Shown: one piece after another, positions 1 through 8,843 of the stretch
Position numbering within the stretch: the first letter of the stretch is position 1
How the letters are laid out: every line of letters starts with the position of its first letter
From: Mucilaginibacter geliditolerans
GTDB taxonomy: Bacteria; Bacteroidota; Bacteroidia; Sphingobacteriales; Sphingobacteriaceae
Assembly (NCBI RefSeq): GCF_014200495.1
Contig: NZ_JACHBY010000002.1
Span: 62,001 to 126,000 of the forward strand
Length of the DNA: 64,000 bases
Reading direction: 5' to 3'
Program-made: the position numbers and the translations under genes
Notes under the pieces: generated by a model
What the model was told of the DNA's origin: nothing
Seen by the model: only the letters and a program-made list of their open reading frames with translations
Database searches by the model: none

Positions 1-988
1 TTACCAGTATAAGTACTACTATCTCGAGGTTGAAATTGGATATAAAATTTAACCTTAACCCTACTGATGCAAAAAACAATGGAGCCAAAACGTTAATAGT
101 AAATTGATGTAATACCTGCTTATGCGCTTCAGTAAAATACTCGGAATCGCTGATGGCTACTCCTACTAAAAATGCACCAAAAACTGCGCGTACGCCAAGG
201 GCTTCGGTAACCGCAGCACCTATAAAACAGAGGCAAACAGCTACCGTAAATACATTACTATTCTTCCCGCTTTTACCGGCATAGGCAAGCAAACGGTGAA
301 TAATCCAGCGGCCGCCGGTTAGCATAAATACAGCGAATAGTACAACGGTGATAACCGACCAAAAGGAAACCTGCTCTTTCCCGGCATTCATCATCTGGAT
401 GATGATTGAAAACAGGATCCATCCTAAAAAATCATCCACCATGGCTGCTGTCAATACAATATTACCAATCCTTGTTTTGAGGATATCCAAATCAAGTAAT
501 ATTTTAGTAATGACAGAAAGCGCTGTAATGGAAAGTGCGGTGCCAAAAAACAGCGACGTAACCAACTGGTTATTAAAGCCATTAGCAAAATGATCTTTAA
601 ACAGGAACCACACTGTTACAAATCCAATCGCGAATGGAAATAAGATACCGGATAGGCTGATGGCAATTGCCTGCTTTCCATTTTGCCTTATTTGTTTCAA
701 ATCAACTTCAAAACCCGCTATGAACATTAAAAGGATGATACCAATATTAGCTATCCCGTCAAACGCACCGCTGGCTTTTGGGGCCGAAATGAAGATGGTA
801 TTAAACAGATTAGGAAAAAAAGCACCTAGTAAAGTAGGACCAACAATTATTCCGGCAAAAATTTCACCAATGATCGCAGGTAGTTTGTACCTGCGGCAAA
901 GTTCACCCAGTAACCTGGCCGGTATCAGTATAAGCAGCAAGATGATTAAGAAGTGAATGATTTCTGTAGAACTTAGTTTAGTGATCAT
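1..988 (-). CDS. Cation:proton antiporter, CPA2/Kef type (3' end outside window)
   Basis: This is a multi-pass inner-membrane protein that would exchange Na+ or K+ for protons. I translated it from the ATG at 988 (product begins MITKLSSTEIIHF). The frame stays open to the window edge, giving about 329 residues of N-terminal and core sequence. Visible family marks are a run of hydrophobic helices, the motif PAIIGEIFAGIIVGP, the paired aspartates in AAMVDDFLGW (the cation/proton site of CPA2 members) and PLFFASVGLRLNF. No RCK/TrkA domain can be judged because the C-terminus is cut off. It starts 12 nt after a tiny membrane ORF that itself follows the PhyH gene by 6 nt, so the three may be co-transcribed. 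The ion specificity cannot be read from the sequence. Confidence 0.85.
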   Translation of the reverse strand, partial: MITKLSSTEIIHFLIILLLILIPARLLGELCRRYKLPAIIGEIFAGIIVGPTLLGAFFPNLFNTIFISAPKASGAFDGIANIGIILLMFIAGFEVDLKQIRQNGKQAIAISLSGILFPFAIGFVTVWFLFKDHFANGFNNQLVTSLFFGTALSITALSVITKILLDLDILKTRIGNIVLTAAMVDDFLGWILFSIIIQMMNAGKEQVSFWSVITVVLFAVFMLTGGRWIIHRLLAYAGKSGKNSNVFTVAVCLCFIGAAVTEALGVRAVFGAFLVGVAISDSEYFTEAHKQVLHQFTINVLAPLFFASVGLRLNFISNFNLEIVVLILV

Positions 989-1000
989 ATCCGCTTCTTT

Positions 1001-1090
1001 TTAAGACCTACCTGAACTTAATACCTGAACTTTTGCGGCCGCCAGTTTTTTCCGCCTGATAAAGTAGCCAATAATAATTGCTATGATCAT
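1001..1090 (-). CDS. Possible 29-residue single-helix membrane peptide
   Basis: This is a short ORF (MIIAIIIGYFIRRKKLAAAK..., 29 residues). It has one hydrophobic stretch (residues 1-11) followed by a basic RRKK segment, which predicts a small N-out/C-in membrane peptide. It begins 6 nt after the PhyH stop and ends 12 nt before the antiporter start, the tight spacing expected of a real operon member. No homologue is recognised. It could be spurious, since at 29 codons coding potential cannot be judged by eye. Confidence 0.3.
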   Translation of the reverse strand: MIIAIIIGYFIRRKKLAAAKVQVLSSGRS

Positions 1091-1096
1091 GGCGAT

Positions 1097-1900
1097 TTAT
1101 TTAACAATTTTGGCCAGGCGCTGGTACAATGCCGTAGGACTATCCTCGTTCTTCGGCTTATATTTCCCTGCTACTATCGGAATGTAAATTACCCGCCTGC
1201 GGCTTTCCTCTCCCACTACCGATGATTGAGCCACCCGGTGCCATAGCCGCCCATCGTGAATAGTAAGATCGCCGGCTTTAGGGGCAATGGCTACTTCGTT
1301 CTCATCCACATCATGATCCAGAAAGTATTTTTTACGGAACAGCACCTGGTAAAGGCTTTGTTTATGCGTCCCAGGTAATATGCGCAAGCCACCATTATTG
1401 GGTGATGCATCACTCAGGTGTATGCCTACGTTCAGCATCGGGTTTAATTTTGTGCCCTGAAAAATATCTCGCAAGCCATCGGTATGCCAGCCCATTTTTG
1501 TAAAACTGCTTTCTTCGCTGTTCACATAATGGTTAAAAACCATACCGTCCTTTTCATCAATACCTAAACGGGAGCCCGGCACAATGCTCAATAAAGTTTG
1601 AAACCGAGGATCAAGCGTAAACTCCGAAAGTAAGGCATGATGTTGATTGATGAATGCAAAACGCTGCACGATAACCGATCCGTCCAGGTCCTTACCATAT
1701 TTGATCGGCACTCCGTTTATCTTTTCAATGTTATTCTCTGTCCAGTTTTTTTCTACCTGTTTTGATGCGTGGATAATATCCTGCACCGTTTCTGGCTTAA
1801 TAAAATTCTTAAAATGTATAAAACCGTTACGGTTAAAAAAAGCTTGTTGTTCGTCAGTAATTTCAGTACCAAGACTGAACCTTTGATAGGTGGTGTCCAT
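1097..1900 (-). CDS. Phytanoyl-CoA dioxygenase (PhyH) family protein
   Basis: This is a 267-residue non-haem Fe(II)/2-oxoglutarate oxygenase that would hydroxylate a small substrate in the cytoplasm. The iron-binding facial triad is visible as H139 and D141 in GWHTDG and H221 in LWHRV. A conserved arginine (R235/R236 in SRRRVIYIPI) would bind 2-oxoglutarate. Length and motif order fit the PhyH family, which includes phytanoyl-CoA, ectoine and other hydroxylases, so the substrate is open. The gene follows, after 54 nt, a 15-codon ORF ending in five cysteine codons (1955-2002). This suggests cysteine- or sulfur-dependent control and perhaps a sulfur-containing substrate (inference). It is followed closely by a tiny ORF and an antiporter gene. 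Confidence 0.85.
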   Translation of the reverse strand: MDTTYQRFSLGTEITDEQQAFFNRNGFIHFKNFIKPETVQDIIHASKQVEKNWTENNIEKINGVPIKYGKDLDGSVIVQRFAFINQHHALLSEFTLDPRFQTLLSIVPGSRLGIDEKDGMVFNHYVNSEESSFTKMGWHTDGLRDIFQGTKLNPMLNVGIHLSDASPNNGGLRILPGTHKQSLYQVLFRKKYFLDHDVDENEVAIAPKAGDLTIHDGRLWHRVAQSSVVGEESRRRVIYIPIVAGKYKPKNEDSPTALYQRLAKIVK

Positions 1901-1954
1901 TAAAATAAAAAGGGGGGAAATAAATGAATTTGTTAATTAAAATACTTGTGGCAT

Positions 1955-2002
1955 TTAACAACAACAGCAACACAAGCCAATCTGGTTGAAAGGCATTCGC
2001 AT
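1955..2002 (-). CDS. Cysteine-rich leader peptide upstream of phyH
   Basis: This is a 15-codon ORF reading MRMPFNQIGLCCCCC followed directly by TAA. Five consecutive Cys codons (TGT TGC TGT TGT TGT) at the very end are the layout of a ribosome-stalling attenuation peptide: low charged tRNA-Cys would stall the ribosome there. The ORF lies 54 nt upstream of the PhyH start on the same strand. Cys-tract leader peptides that control sulfur genes are known in other bacteria. That this one does so is inference. No clear downstream terminator/antiterminator pair was seen in the 54-nt spacer, so translational coupling is the likelier mechanism. Confidence 0.55.
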   Translation of the reverse strand: MRMPFNQIGLCCCCC

Positions 2003-2118
2003 GGAGTTTGCGGTGTTTATTTTACTGTTTTGATTCATTTAATTAAATTCTATAATATCTATCTACATTATAGACATTACAAATGTAAAGAAATATTTAT
2101 GATACCAAAATTTATTTT

Positions 2119-2871
2119 TTATTTTTTGTAAAGGCCTGAGGTAATGCGCTCAATCAATGATTTATTTATATAACGTGCGCCAATTGATGATAGCTTATTT
2201 AAAAACCCGGGTATGATCTCGGCCTTGTTCTTAAACATCTCCTCTACCCCAAGTTTTGCAACCTCGGCTGGCTGCATATTAAATTTTTCAGCAAGATCAG
2301 CTAAAGAATCCATCCCGGCACGGTGCGCAAAGCCTGTATCTGTAGGGCCGGGACAAAGACAGCTTACAGATACCGAACCTTTTAATTCAACCCTAAGTGC
2401 CCTGCTAAAAGAAAGTACAAATGCTTTGGAAGCGGCATATACAGCTAATGTTGGAACCGCCTGATAAGCTGCCGTGCTGGAAACATTTAAAATATAAGAG
2501 AGCTGTTGCCTTAATTGCGGCAGCAGATAATGGGTTAATTCGATAACCGCGTTTATGTTAACCTGCAACATGTTTAATTGCTGCTCTATATTACATCCTT
2601 CAAAATTGCCCCATACGCCAAAACCAGCATTATTAACTAAAACCGATACTTGTAGCTTATCGCAAAATTCCGCTACTTTTTTTGCAGCACCGGGTTCGGA
2701 AAGATCAATAGCAAAATATAGTGAACCATTCTGCAGTTCTTCCCTCAGTTGTTTAAGTTCAGTTTCCGAACGTGCTATCAATAGTAATTTATATCCTTTT
2801 TTTGCTAACAGGATTGCTATATCTCGCCCAATTCCCTTACTCGCTCCTGTGACTACTGCGTATGAATCCAT
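2119..2871 (-). CDS. SDR family NAD(P)-dependent oxidoreductase
   Basis: This is a 250-residue classical short-chain dehydrogenase/reductase with a Rossmann fold. The nucleotide-binding TGASKGIG motif is at residues 8-15, NNAGFG at about 80-85, the catalytic serine at 131/132 and the YAASK motif with Y145 and K149. CPGPTDTGF after the active site is typical of the DltE/YdfG-like branch. The alcohol or ketone substrate is unknown. It stands alone between the PhyH leader region and the divergent Rrf2 regulator gene (3014), with 142 nt between the two starts. That regulator could therefore control it. Confidence 0.9.
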   Translation of the reverse strand: MDSYAVVTGASKGIGRDIAILLAKKGYKLLLIARSETELKQLREELQNGSLYFAIDLSEPGAAKKVAEFCDKLQVSVLVNNAGFGVWGNFEGCNIEQQLNMLQVNINAVIELTHYLLPQLRQQLSYILNVSSTAAYQAVPTLAVYAASKAFVLSFSRALRVELKGSVSVSCLCPGPTDTGFAHRAGMDSLADLAEKFNMQPAEVAKLGVEEMFKNKAEIIPGFLNKLSSIGARYINKSLIERITSGLYKK

Positions 2872-3013
2872 ATTTCACAATATAAGAAAGTCTGTTAAAT
2901 TTATTGGATGGAAAAAAATTCTCTTCAGGGCTGATTGTTAATTAAACAAAATATTTTTAGTTTGTTAACATTAGGAATGTTTATTCATTATTTTTAAGAA
3001 ATCATTTTAATTT

Positions 3014-3457
3014 ATGTTATCTAAAAAGACCAAATACGCCATTAAGGCGCTTATTGTTATGGGTAAAAACATGGATAAGCCCCCTATCCAAATAGCACAG
3101 ATAGCTGAACAAGAGCGGATACCCAGGAAGTTTCTGGAGTCTATCTTATTAGATTTACGTAATGCCGGTTATTTATACAGCAAAAAGGGATCCGGCGGTG
3201 GTTATGCTCTAAACAAAAACCCGGAAGATATTAATTTAGCAGCCATTTTAAGGCTTACCGATGGGCCTATAGCAATGGTACCCTGCGCCAGCCTCAACTT
3301 TTATCATAAGTGTGATGAGTGCCACAACGAGGTTACCTGCGGTATAAGGGCAATGTTTTTAGAAATAAGAGACGCCAGCGTAAAAATATTGGAACAAACC
3401 TCAATTGCCGATATGATTGCAAAAGAAGCCGTTCTGAGCGCTGAGCTGTTAGGTTGA
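3014..3457 (+). CDS. Rrf2 family transcriptional regulator with four cysteines
   Basis: This is a 147-residue DNA-binding regulator. An N-terminal winged helix (YAIKALIVMG..., RKFLESILLDLRNAGYLYSKKGSGGGYAL) carries the Rrf2 wing signature KKGSGGGY. The C-terminal half has cysteines at 91, 100, 103 and 109 (PCASLNFYHKCDECHNEVTC), more than the three Cys of IscR-type Fe-S sensors and differently spaced. It may therefore hold a cluster or zinc, or sense thiols (inference). Rrf2 proteins include IscR (Fe-S) and CymR (cysteine metabolism). It is divergent from the SDR gene, which is a likely target. Confidence 0.9.
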   Translation: MLSKKTKYAIKALIVMGKNMDKPPIQIAQIAEQERIPRKFLESILLDLRNAGYLYSKKGSGGGYALNKNPEDINLAAILRLTDGPIAMVPCASLNFYHKCDECHNEVTCGIRAMFLEIRDASVKILEQTSIADMIAKEAVLSAELLG

Positions 3458-3707
3458 TTATTGTGTTAAAGAACACCCTGCTTTAAAACCCAGTTTCTTT
3501 TCAAGTTTTATCCATTCCTATAAATACATTTTACAACTATAAACCTATTCCAGAAAAACAGAAAATTTTCACTCAAAATTCGCGGGTATATCAATAAGGT
3601 TATTTCATCTATTATTATAATTGTTCTGTCGATCAATATTTCATTTATGAACTTTATTTAGTCAATTGCGCGCAGCTTTACTGATCGGCTCAAAAAATAA
3701 TCATCAA

Positions 3708-4769
3708 ATGATCCTTGCTAAATTAAAAAAACTGTTGCTTTCCGTACATTTTTTGACATTCCTGGGTCTGATGGTTTTAGCGCTCGTTCCTTTTACCTGG
3801 CCAGTGCATTTGCCAGGGGTATTTTGGTTGAAGGAAGGCATCGCTCTGCCATGTTGGGCCGGACTCTTTTATCTGAACCTATATGTTTTAGTTCCCCGGG
3901 TACTCTATAAGGGTCACGGCTTCCTGTTTGTATTGATCGTTTTTATTGCGCATTTAGGAATGTTATTCTTCAACCGGGGGATAGACATCTTATTAAATTT
4001 TCCAGCATTGATGGAAAAGGTAATTGTTAGAAACAATAACCATATCGCTTATAAAAACAGTCCGGCTGCGGACTTTGGTGTCATCGTCATCACATTGATC
4101 ATATTTGGGATCAGCTCTATTGTAGGTATTACACAAAAATTAAATGCTGACAAGGCGCAGGAACAGGATGCCGCGAAGGAAAAAGTTAGTACAGAGCTGG
4201 CATTTCTTAAAGCACAGATTAATCCCCATTTCTTCTTCAATATCCTCCACACTATTTACGCGCTTACGGATACAAATATTAGATCAGCCAGGGAATCCAT
4301 CTATACCCTTTCACATATGATGCGCTATGTACTCTATGATACAAAGAACGATTTTACGACACTGGAAAAAGAAATTGAATTTGTACAGGATTACATCAAT
4401 CTGATGCAGTTACGGCTTCCGGACCAGGCACAGATTATTTTTGAGAAACCGAACATATTAACTAATATCCAACTGGCTCCTATGTTATTTTTGCCTTATA
4501 TCGAGAATGCCTACAAACATGGCATCAGCAATATGTACCCCAGTTATATCTTTATAGGCATTACGCAATGGGAACAGACCCTACAATTAGAGGTACGAAA
4601 TTCTATATTTAACGAACATGCTGAGAATTTAGAAGATAGCAACGGCATTGGGTTGGTAAACACCCGCCGCAGGTTGGATCTGATTTATCCGGGCAAGTAC
4701 GTTTTGAAAGTAGAACGCGATGATAAAGGATCTGAATTTACGATACAATTAAAGCTTAACCTGTTATGA
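3708..4769 (+). CDS. LytS/YehU-like sensor histidine kinase
   Basis: This is a membrane kinase of about 353 residues. Four hydrophobic segments occupy roughly the first 130 residues, followed by a short coiled coil (NADKAQEQDAAKEKVSTELAFLKAQ), the His_kinase H-box INPHFFFNILH with H174, and an ATPase domain with N-box ENAYKHG and G-box GIGLVNTRRRL. The ATG at 3708 is preferred; an in-frame TTG at 3666 would add 14 residues. The stop overlaps the next gene by 4 nt (ATGA), so kinase and regulator are translationally coupled. The stimulus is unknown. The following TonB receptor/lipoprotein pair is a plausible target. Confidence 0.9.
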   Translation: MILAKLKKLLLSVHFLTFLGLMVLALVPFTWPVHLPGVFWLKEGIALPCWAGLFYLNLYVLVPRVLYKGHGFLFVLIVFIAHLGMLFFNRGIDILLNFPALMEKVIVRNNNHIAYKNSPAADFGVIVITLIIFGISSIVGITQKLNADKAQEQDAAKEKVSTELAFLKAQINPHFFFNILHTIYALTDTNIRSARESIYTLSHMMRYVLYDTKNDFTTLEKEIEFVQDYINLMQLRLPDQAQIIFEKPNILTNIQLAPMLFLPYIENAYKHGISNMYPSYIFIGITQWEQTLQLEVRNSIFNEHAENLEDSNGIGLVNTRRRLDLIYPGKYVLKVERDDKGSEFTIQLKLNLL

Positions 4770-5518
4770 TTATACCGTGTATTGCTGTTGATGACGAGCC
4801 TATAGCGCTGAATTTGATTTGCTCCTATATTGAGCAGATTCCATTTTTGAAGTTGGAAGGTTCTTTCTCCAATGCTGTTGCCGCATTAAAAGCGATCCAT
4901 GAAAAACCGTCAATTAAGCTGGCATTTTTAGATATCCGGATGGCTCATCTGAGCGGCGTAGAATTGGCCAAAATAATTAATCAGTCTGAAAACAAGCAAA
5001 AACTGAGGGTAATATTTACAACTGCATTTGATCAGTATGCTGTAGAGAGTTACAAGGTTGAGGCGCTGGACTATCTTTTAAAGCCCTTTAATTTTGTAGA
5101 CTTTTCAAAAGCTGCGGCTAAAGCTTTGGAATATTTCTCCATGTGTGCCAACGTATTGGTTGCTCAACAAAATCATGTTCCGCCTTTAGCTTCAGAAAAG
5201 GAGTACATCTATTTAAAGGTAGATTATCAATTAGTGAAGGTGGATCTGAACGATATTCTGTATATAGAAGGGTTAAAGGATTATGTAAAAGTTTTTGTCG
5301 CTAATGAAGCAAAACCTTTACTTACATTAACCAGCTTGAAAGTATTGGAAGAAAAGCTGCCGGAAAAGAATTTCCTGCGGATCCACCGGTCATTTATAGT
5401 TTCTCTTGAAAAGATCAAGTCGGTCACCAAAAACTCCGTCCAGATCGGTGAAACTGTTATTGCAGTAACGGGGCAATATAAGGAACCATTTTTGAAATTT
5501 ATAAGTAAATGGGGCTAA
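4766..5518 (+). CDS. LytTR family response regulator
   Basis: This is a 250-residue cytoplasmic regulator. The receiver domain (about 1-120) has the acidic pair D9/D10, phospho-acceptor D56 in AFLDIRM, and a conserved lysine in LDYLLKPF. A LytTR DNA-binding domain fills the C-terminus (about 150-250: YIYLKVDYQLVKVDLNDILYIE, FLRIHRSFIVSL). It is paired with the overlapping kinase gene. LytTR regulators bind direct repeats upstream of targets. The 199-nt gap before the TonB receptor gene is the obvious place to look, although I saw no clear repeat there. Confidence 0.92.
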   Translation: MIIPCIAVDDEPIALNLICSYIEQIPFLKLEGSFSNAVAALKAIHEKPSIKLAFLDIRMAHLSGVELAKIINQSENKQKLRVIFTTAFDQYAVESYKVEALDYLLKPFNFVDFSKAAAKALEYFSMCANVLVAQQNHVPPLASEKEYIYLKVDYQLVKVDLNDILYIEGLKDYVKVFVANEAKPLLTLTSLKVLEEKLPEKNFLRIHRSFIVSLEKIKSVTKNSVQIGETVIAVTGQYKEPFLKFISKWG

Positions 5519-5638
5519 TCAGCTTTCATTAATTATCACAAATAAGTTAAACTTTTTTATACCATCTATTTAAATGACGATTCTGTCTATTTTTTACATA
5601 AACGTATCTATATCGTTTTTTTTAGTCGCCAGATTGCA

Positions 5639-5646
5639 TTTCTTTG
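5639..5646 (+). promoter_or_regulatory. Possible Bacteroidota -7 element before the TonB receptor gene
   Basis: TTTCTTTG followed by C resembles the TAnnTTTG(C) -7 element with one mismatch. It sits 71 nt upstream of the TonB receptor start. The matching -33 region is a run of T rather than a clear TTTG, so support is weak. Confidence 0.3.
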
Positions 5647-5717
5647 CACCCGAAACAAAGCGTGCCCGTTATTGAAATACGTTACGATATTTACGATCTC
5701 TCATTTAACTAGAATAC

Positions 5718-8042
5718 ATGATTAAAAATTCTTTTTTTTTCCTACTCCTTATTGTCACCTTACCTGCTTTTGCTCAAAAGAAATATACAATCAGCGGAAC
5801 GCTGAAAGATAGTGCGACCGGTGAAACACTGATTGGCGCAACCATACGGATACAGGAATTAAATGCAGCCGGGGCAAGCACCAATAATTATGGATTTTAT
5901 TCATTAACGGCACCAGAAGGAACCTACAATATTCAATTCTCCTATGTAGGCTACGAAACAATTATCAAGCAGGTAAAACTAACTTCCAGCCAGGTAATTA
6001 ACCTCGCATTAAACGCAAAAGGCAACTTGCAGGAAGTGGTGGTCAGTGGTAACAGACCAAATAATGACCAGATCACTTCGCCGCAAATGGGGGTCGAAAA
6101 GTTGAATATGGCCCAGATTAACAGCGTGCCGGTGCTTTTAGGTGAAAAAGATATTTTGAAGACTATTACGCTTATGCCTGGTATAAAGTCAGGAGGTGCA
6201 GGAAATGCCGGCTATTATGTACGCGGTGGGGCCTCAGACCAAAACCTGATCCTGCTTGACGAGGCGACGGTTTACAACGCTTCCCACCTGTTCGGCTTCT
6301 TTTCCACCTTTAATTCAGATGCCATAAGAGATGTCAGCATTTATAAAGGCGGCATGCCTGCTGAATATGGCGGCAGGCTATCTTCGGTGCTGGATGTAAA
6401 AATGAATGAGGGCAATAACAAGGACTATACCGTTCAGGGTGGAATTGGACTGATTTCCTCCCGCATTAAAGTAGAAGGCCCTATAGTTCAGGATAAAGGT
6501 TCATTTATGATCAGTGCCAGACGGACCTACCTTGACCTCTTTACAAAGGCCTCAAAAGATTCAACCGTTCGTGGCAGCGCGCTTTATTTTTATGATATCA
6601 ATGCGAAGGCCAATTATCACTTTGATGATAAAAATGCCATTTTTATTTCAGGATACTTTGGAAAGGATGTACTGGGCTTGAAGGATATCTTTGGAACCAA
6701 TTGGGGTAACTCCACGGGAACGATCAGGTTTAATCATATTTTCAGCGATAAATTATTTTCCAATACCTCCCTGGTATACAGTAATTATAATTATGTAATA
6801 CAGAGCTTAGAGGCTGATGACGGTTTCAAGGCTACTTCTAAAATAACCGATCTAAACCTGAAAGAGGACCTGCAATATAATTTAAGCAATACACATCACT
6901 TAAAATTCGGTCTTAATATTCTTCATCACACCATTGATCCGGGCACAATAACTTCGACAGGCAGTTCCAGTTTTAATAATATTTCAACTGAGCAACGGTT
7001 TGGGTTTGAAAATGCTGCTTATGTGAGTGACGAGTGGACCGCAAGCAGTAAATTAACTATTCTGTACGGTATGAGATTAAGCGGTTTTTTCCTGGAAGGC
7101 CCGGGAACATTCAATACTTATGATGCTGCCGGCAATGTTGCTAGCTCGCAAACCTACAGTTCAGGGCAAAATGTAAAGAATTATTTCAACCTGGAACCAC
7201 GCATTTCTGCCAGCTACCAGTTAAATGACCAAAGCTCGATCAAAGCATCTTATAACCGGAATACGCAGAATATCCACGTATTGACCAATTCAACTACCAG
7301 CTCACCAACAGATCTGTATGTGATGAGCAGCAATAATATCAAGCCTGAAATAGCCGACCAGGTATCAACAGGCTGGTTCAGAAACTTTGCCGATAATAAC
7401 TTTGAATTTTCTGCAGAGGTTTACTACAAATGGATGCAAAATCAAATTGATTACAAAGATGGTGCGGAGCTTATAGCCAATGAGGATGTGGAATCTCAAT
7501 TGACCTATGGCAAGGGACGATCATACGGCGTGGAGCTTTTTCTGAAGAAAAAATACGGACGTTTTAATGGTTGGCTGGGCTATACTTTATCTAAAACAGA
7601 AGATAAGTTTGCCGCTATTAACAATGACAGCTGGTACCCTGCAACACAGGACCGTACTCATGATCTTTCCCTGGTGGGCATTTACCAGCTGAGTAAACGC
7701 TGGTCGTTCTCCGGTTCATTCATTTATAGTACAGGTAATGCGGTTACTTACCCAACCGGCAAGTATGAAGTTGGTGGTTTAACTACCTTTTCCTATTCTG
7801 AGCGGAACGGTTACCGCGAACCGGCTAATAACAGGCTGGATATCGGTTTTACCCTGGAAGGAAAACAACACCCTAAATACCATTCCAGCTGGACATTCGG
7901 TGTATATAATGTGTACGGGCACCGGGATCCTTACAGCATAACTTTCCGCGATAGCAAAACAGTTCCGGGAACTACCGAAGCTGTGGAGACCAGTATTTTC
8001 GCAACACCAATCCCATCTGTCACCTGGAACTTTAAATTTTAA
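5718..8042 (+). CDS. TonB-dependent receptor with carboxypeptidase-like domain
   Basis: This is a 774-residue outer-membrane receptor. It has a signal peptide (about residues 1-19, cleavage after FAQ), a CarboxypepD_reg-like beta-sandwich domain (about 24-105: TISGTLKDSATGETLIGATI), a plug domain (about 125-230: NAGYYVRGGASDQNLILLDEATVYN, MPAEYGGRLSSVLDV) and a beta-barrel ending in an aromatic residue (WNFKF). No TonB-box or STN domain was evident. It imports or binds an unknown ligand using TonB energy. The DUF4249 lipoprotein gene follows after 12 nt, a standard Bacteroidota pairing, and the LytS/LytTR genes lie just upstream. Confidence 0.93.
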   Translation: MIKNSFFFLLLIVTLPAFAQKKYTISGTLKDSATGETLIGATIRIQELNAAGASTNNYGFYSLTAPEGTYNIQFSYVGYETIIKQVKLTSSQVINLALNAKGNLQEVVVSGNRPNNDQITSPQMGVEKLNMAQINSVPVLLGEKDILKTITLMPGIKSGGAGNAGYYVRGGASDQNLILLDEATVYNASHLFGFFSTFNSDAIRDVSIYKGGMPAEYGGRLSSVLDVKMNEGNNKDYTVQGGIGLISSRIKVEGPIVQDKGSFMISARRTYLDLFTKASKDSTVRGSALYFYDINAKANYHFDDKNAIFISGYFGKDVLGLKDIFGTNWGNSTGTIRFNHIFSDKLFSNTSLVYSNYNYVIQSLEADDGFKATSKITDLNLKEDLQYNLSNTHHLKFGLNILHHTIDPGTITSTGSSSFNNISTEQRFGFENAAYVSDEWTASSKLTILYGMRLSGFFLEGPGTFNTYDAAGNVASSQTYSSGQNVKNYFNLEPRISASYQLNDQSSIKASYNRNTQNIHVLTNSTTSSPTDLYVMSSNNIKPEIADQVSTGWFRNFADNNFEFSAEVYYKWMQNQIDYKDGAELIANEDVESQLTYGKGRSYGVELFLKKKYGRFNGWLGYTLSKTEDKFAAINNDSWYPATQDRTHDLSLVGIYQLSKRWSFSGSFIYSTGNAVTYPTGKYEVGGLTTFSYSERNGYREPANNRLDIGFTLEGKQHPKYHSSWTFGVYNVYGHRDPYSITFRDSKTVPGTTEAVETSIFATPIPSVTWNFKF

Positions 8043-8054
8043 TCGACAAAGAAA

Positions 8055-8843
8055 ATGAAAATCTCAATTTATATATCCGCTTTACTCCTGGTAACCCTTA
8101 TTACCTCTTGTACCAAGGTAATTGATGTTAAAACGGCTAATAATACCGGCGCATTGGTTATTGAAGGTAATATCACCAATGTCAATGGCACGCAGACCAT
8201 ACAAATAAGTAAAAATGTTGCACTCAGCAGTACCAATACTTACCCCCCTGTTACCGGCGCTACGGTTTTGGTTACTGATCAGGCCGGTAATACTTATCCG
8301 TTTACTGAAAGCCCGGCCGGTACTTATACGGTAAATCAACTTGCAGGCGTGGCCGGTAATGCTTATACCATGAGCGTAACAACAGGAGGAATTACCTATA
8401 CCGCCAAATCCACTATGCCGGCAACAGTCAAGCTGGATTCCGTTACTTCAAAAACCGGCCCTCTTAATAACGACAAGAAGGAAATTACTGTTCACTATCA
8501 GGACCCGGCGGGCGTTGCCAACCAATACCGTTTTGTGATGTACGTTAACGGCGTACAGGTAAAAGATGTTTTTGCCGATAACGACCAATTTAATGACGGA
8601 AAATATGTTAATCTTGATCTGTACGAAAGTGATATAGATATTTACGCCGGGGATATAGTAAAAGTAGAAATGCAATGTATAGACAAGCCTATATACACTT
8701 ATTGGTACACCTTATCGCAGCAAAATCCGAACGGGCCGGGCGGCGGCGTTACACCGTCTGATCCGCCTACAAATATTTCACCAACAACATTGGGTTATTT
8801 CAGCGCGCATTCAACCCAAACAATAACTATTACCGTTAAGTAA
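8055..8843 (+). CDS. DUF4249 family outer-membrane lipoprotein
   Basis: This is a 262-residue lipoprotein. The signal peptide ends in a lipobox at TLITSC with C19 as the lipidated cysteine. The body is beta-rich and Ig-like (ALVIEGNITNVNGTQTIQISKN, GATVLVTDQAGNTYPF), which is the DUF4249 pattern. Members sit next to TonB receptors and probably form a surface lid or partner for them. It is somewhat short for the family. It is co-transcribed with the receptor gene (12-nt gap). Confidence 0.85.
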   Translation: MKISIYISALLLVTLITSCTKVIDVKTANNTGALVIEGNITNVNGTQTIQISKNVALSSTNTYPPVTGATVLVTDQAGNTYPFTESPAGTYTVNQLAGVAGNAYTMSVTTGGITYTAKSTMPATVKLDSVTSKTGPLNNDKKEITVHYQDPAGVANQYRFVMYVNGVQVKDVFADNDQFNDGKYVNLDLYESDIDIYAGDIVKVEMQCIDKPIYTYWYTLSQQNPNGPGGGVTPSDPPTNISPTTLGYFSAHSTQTITITVK

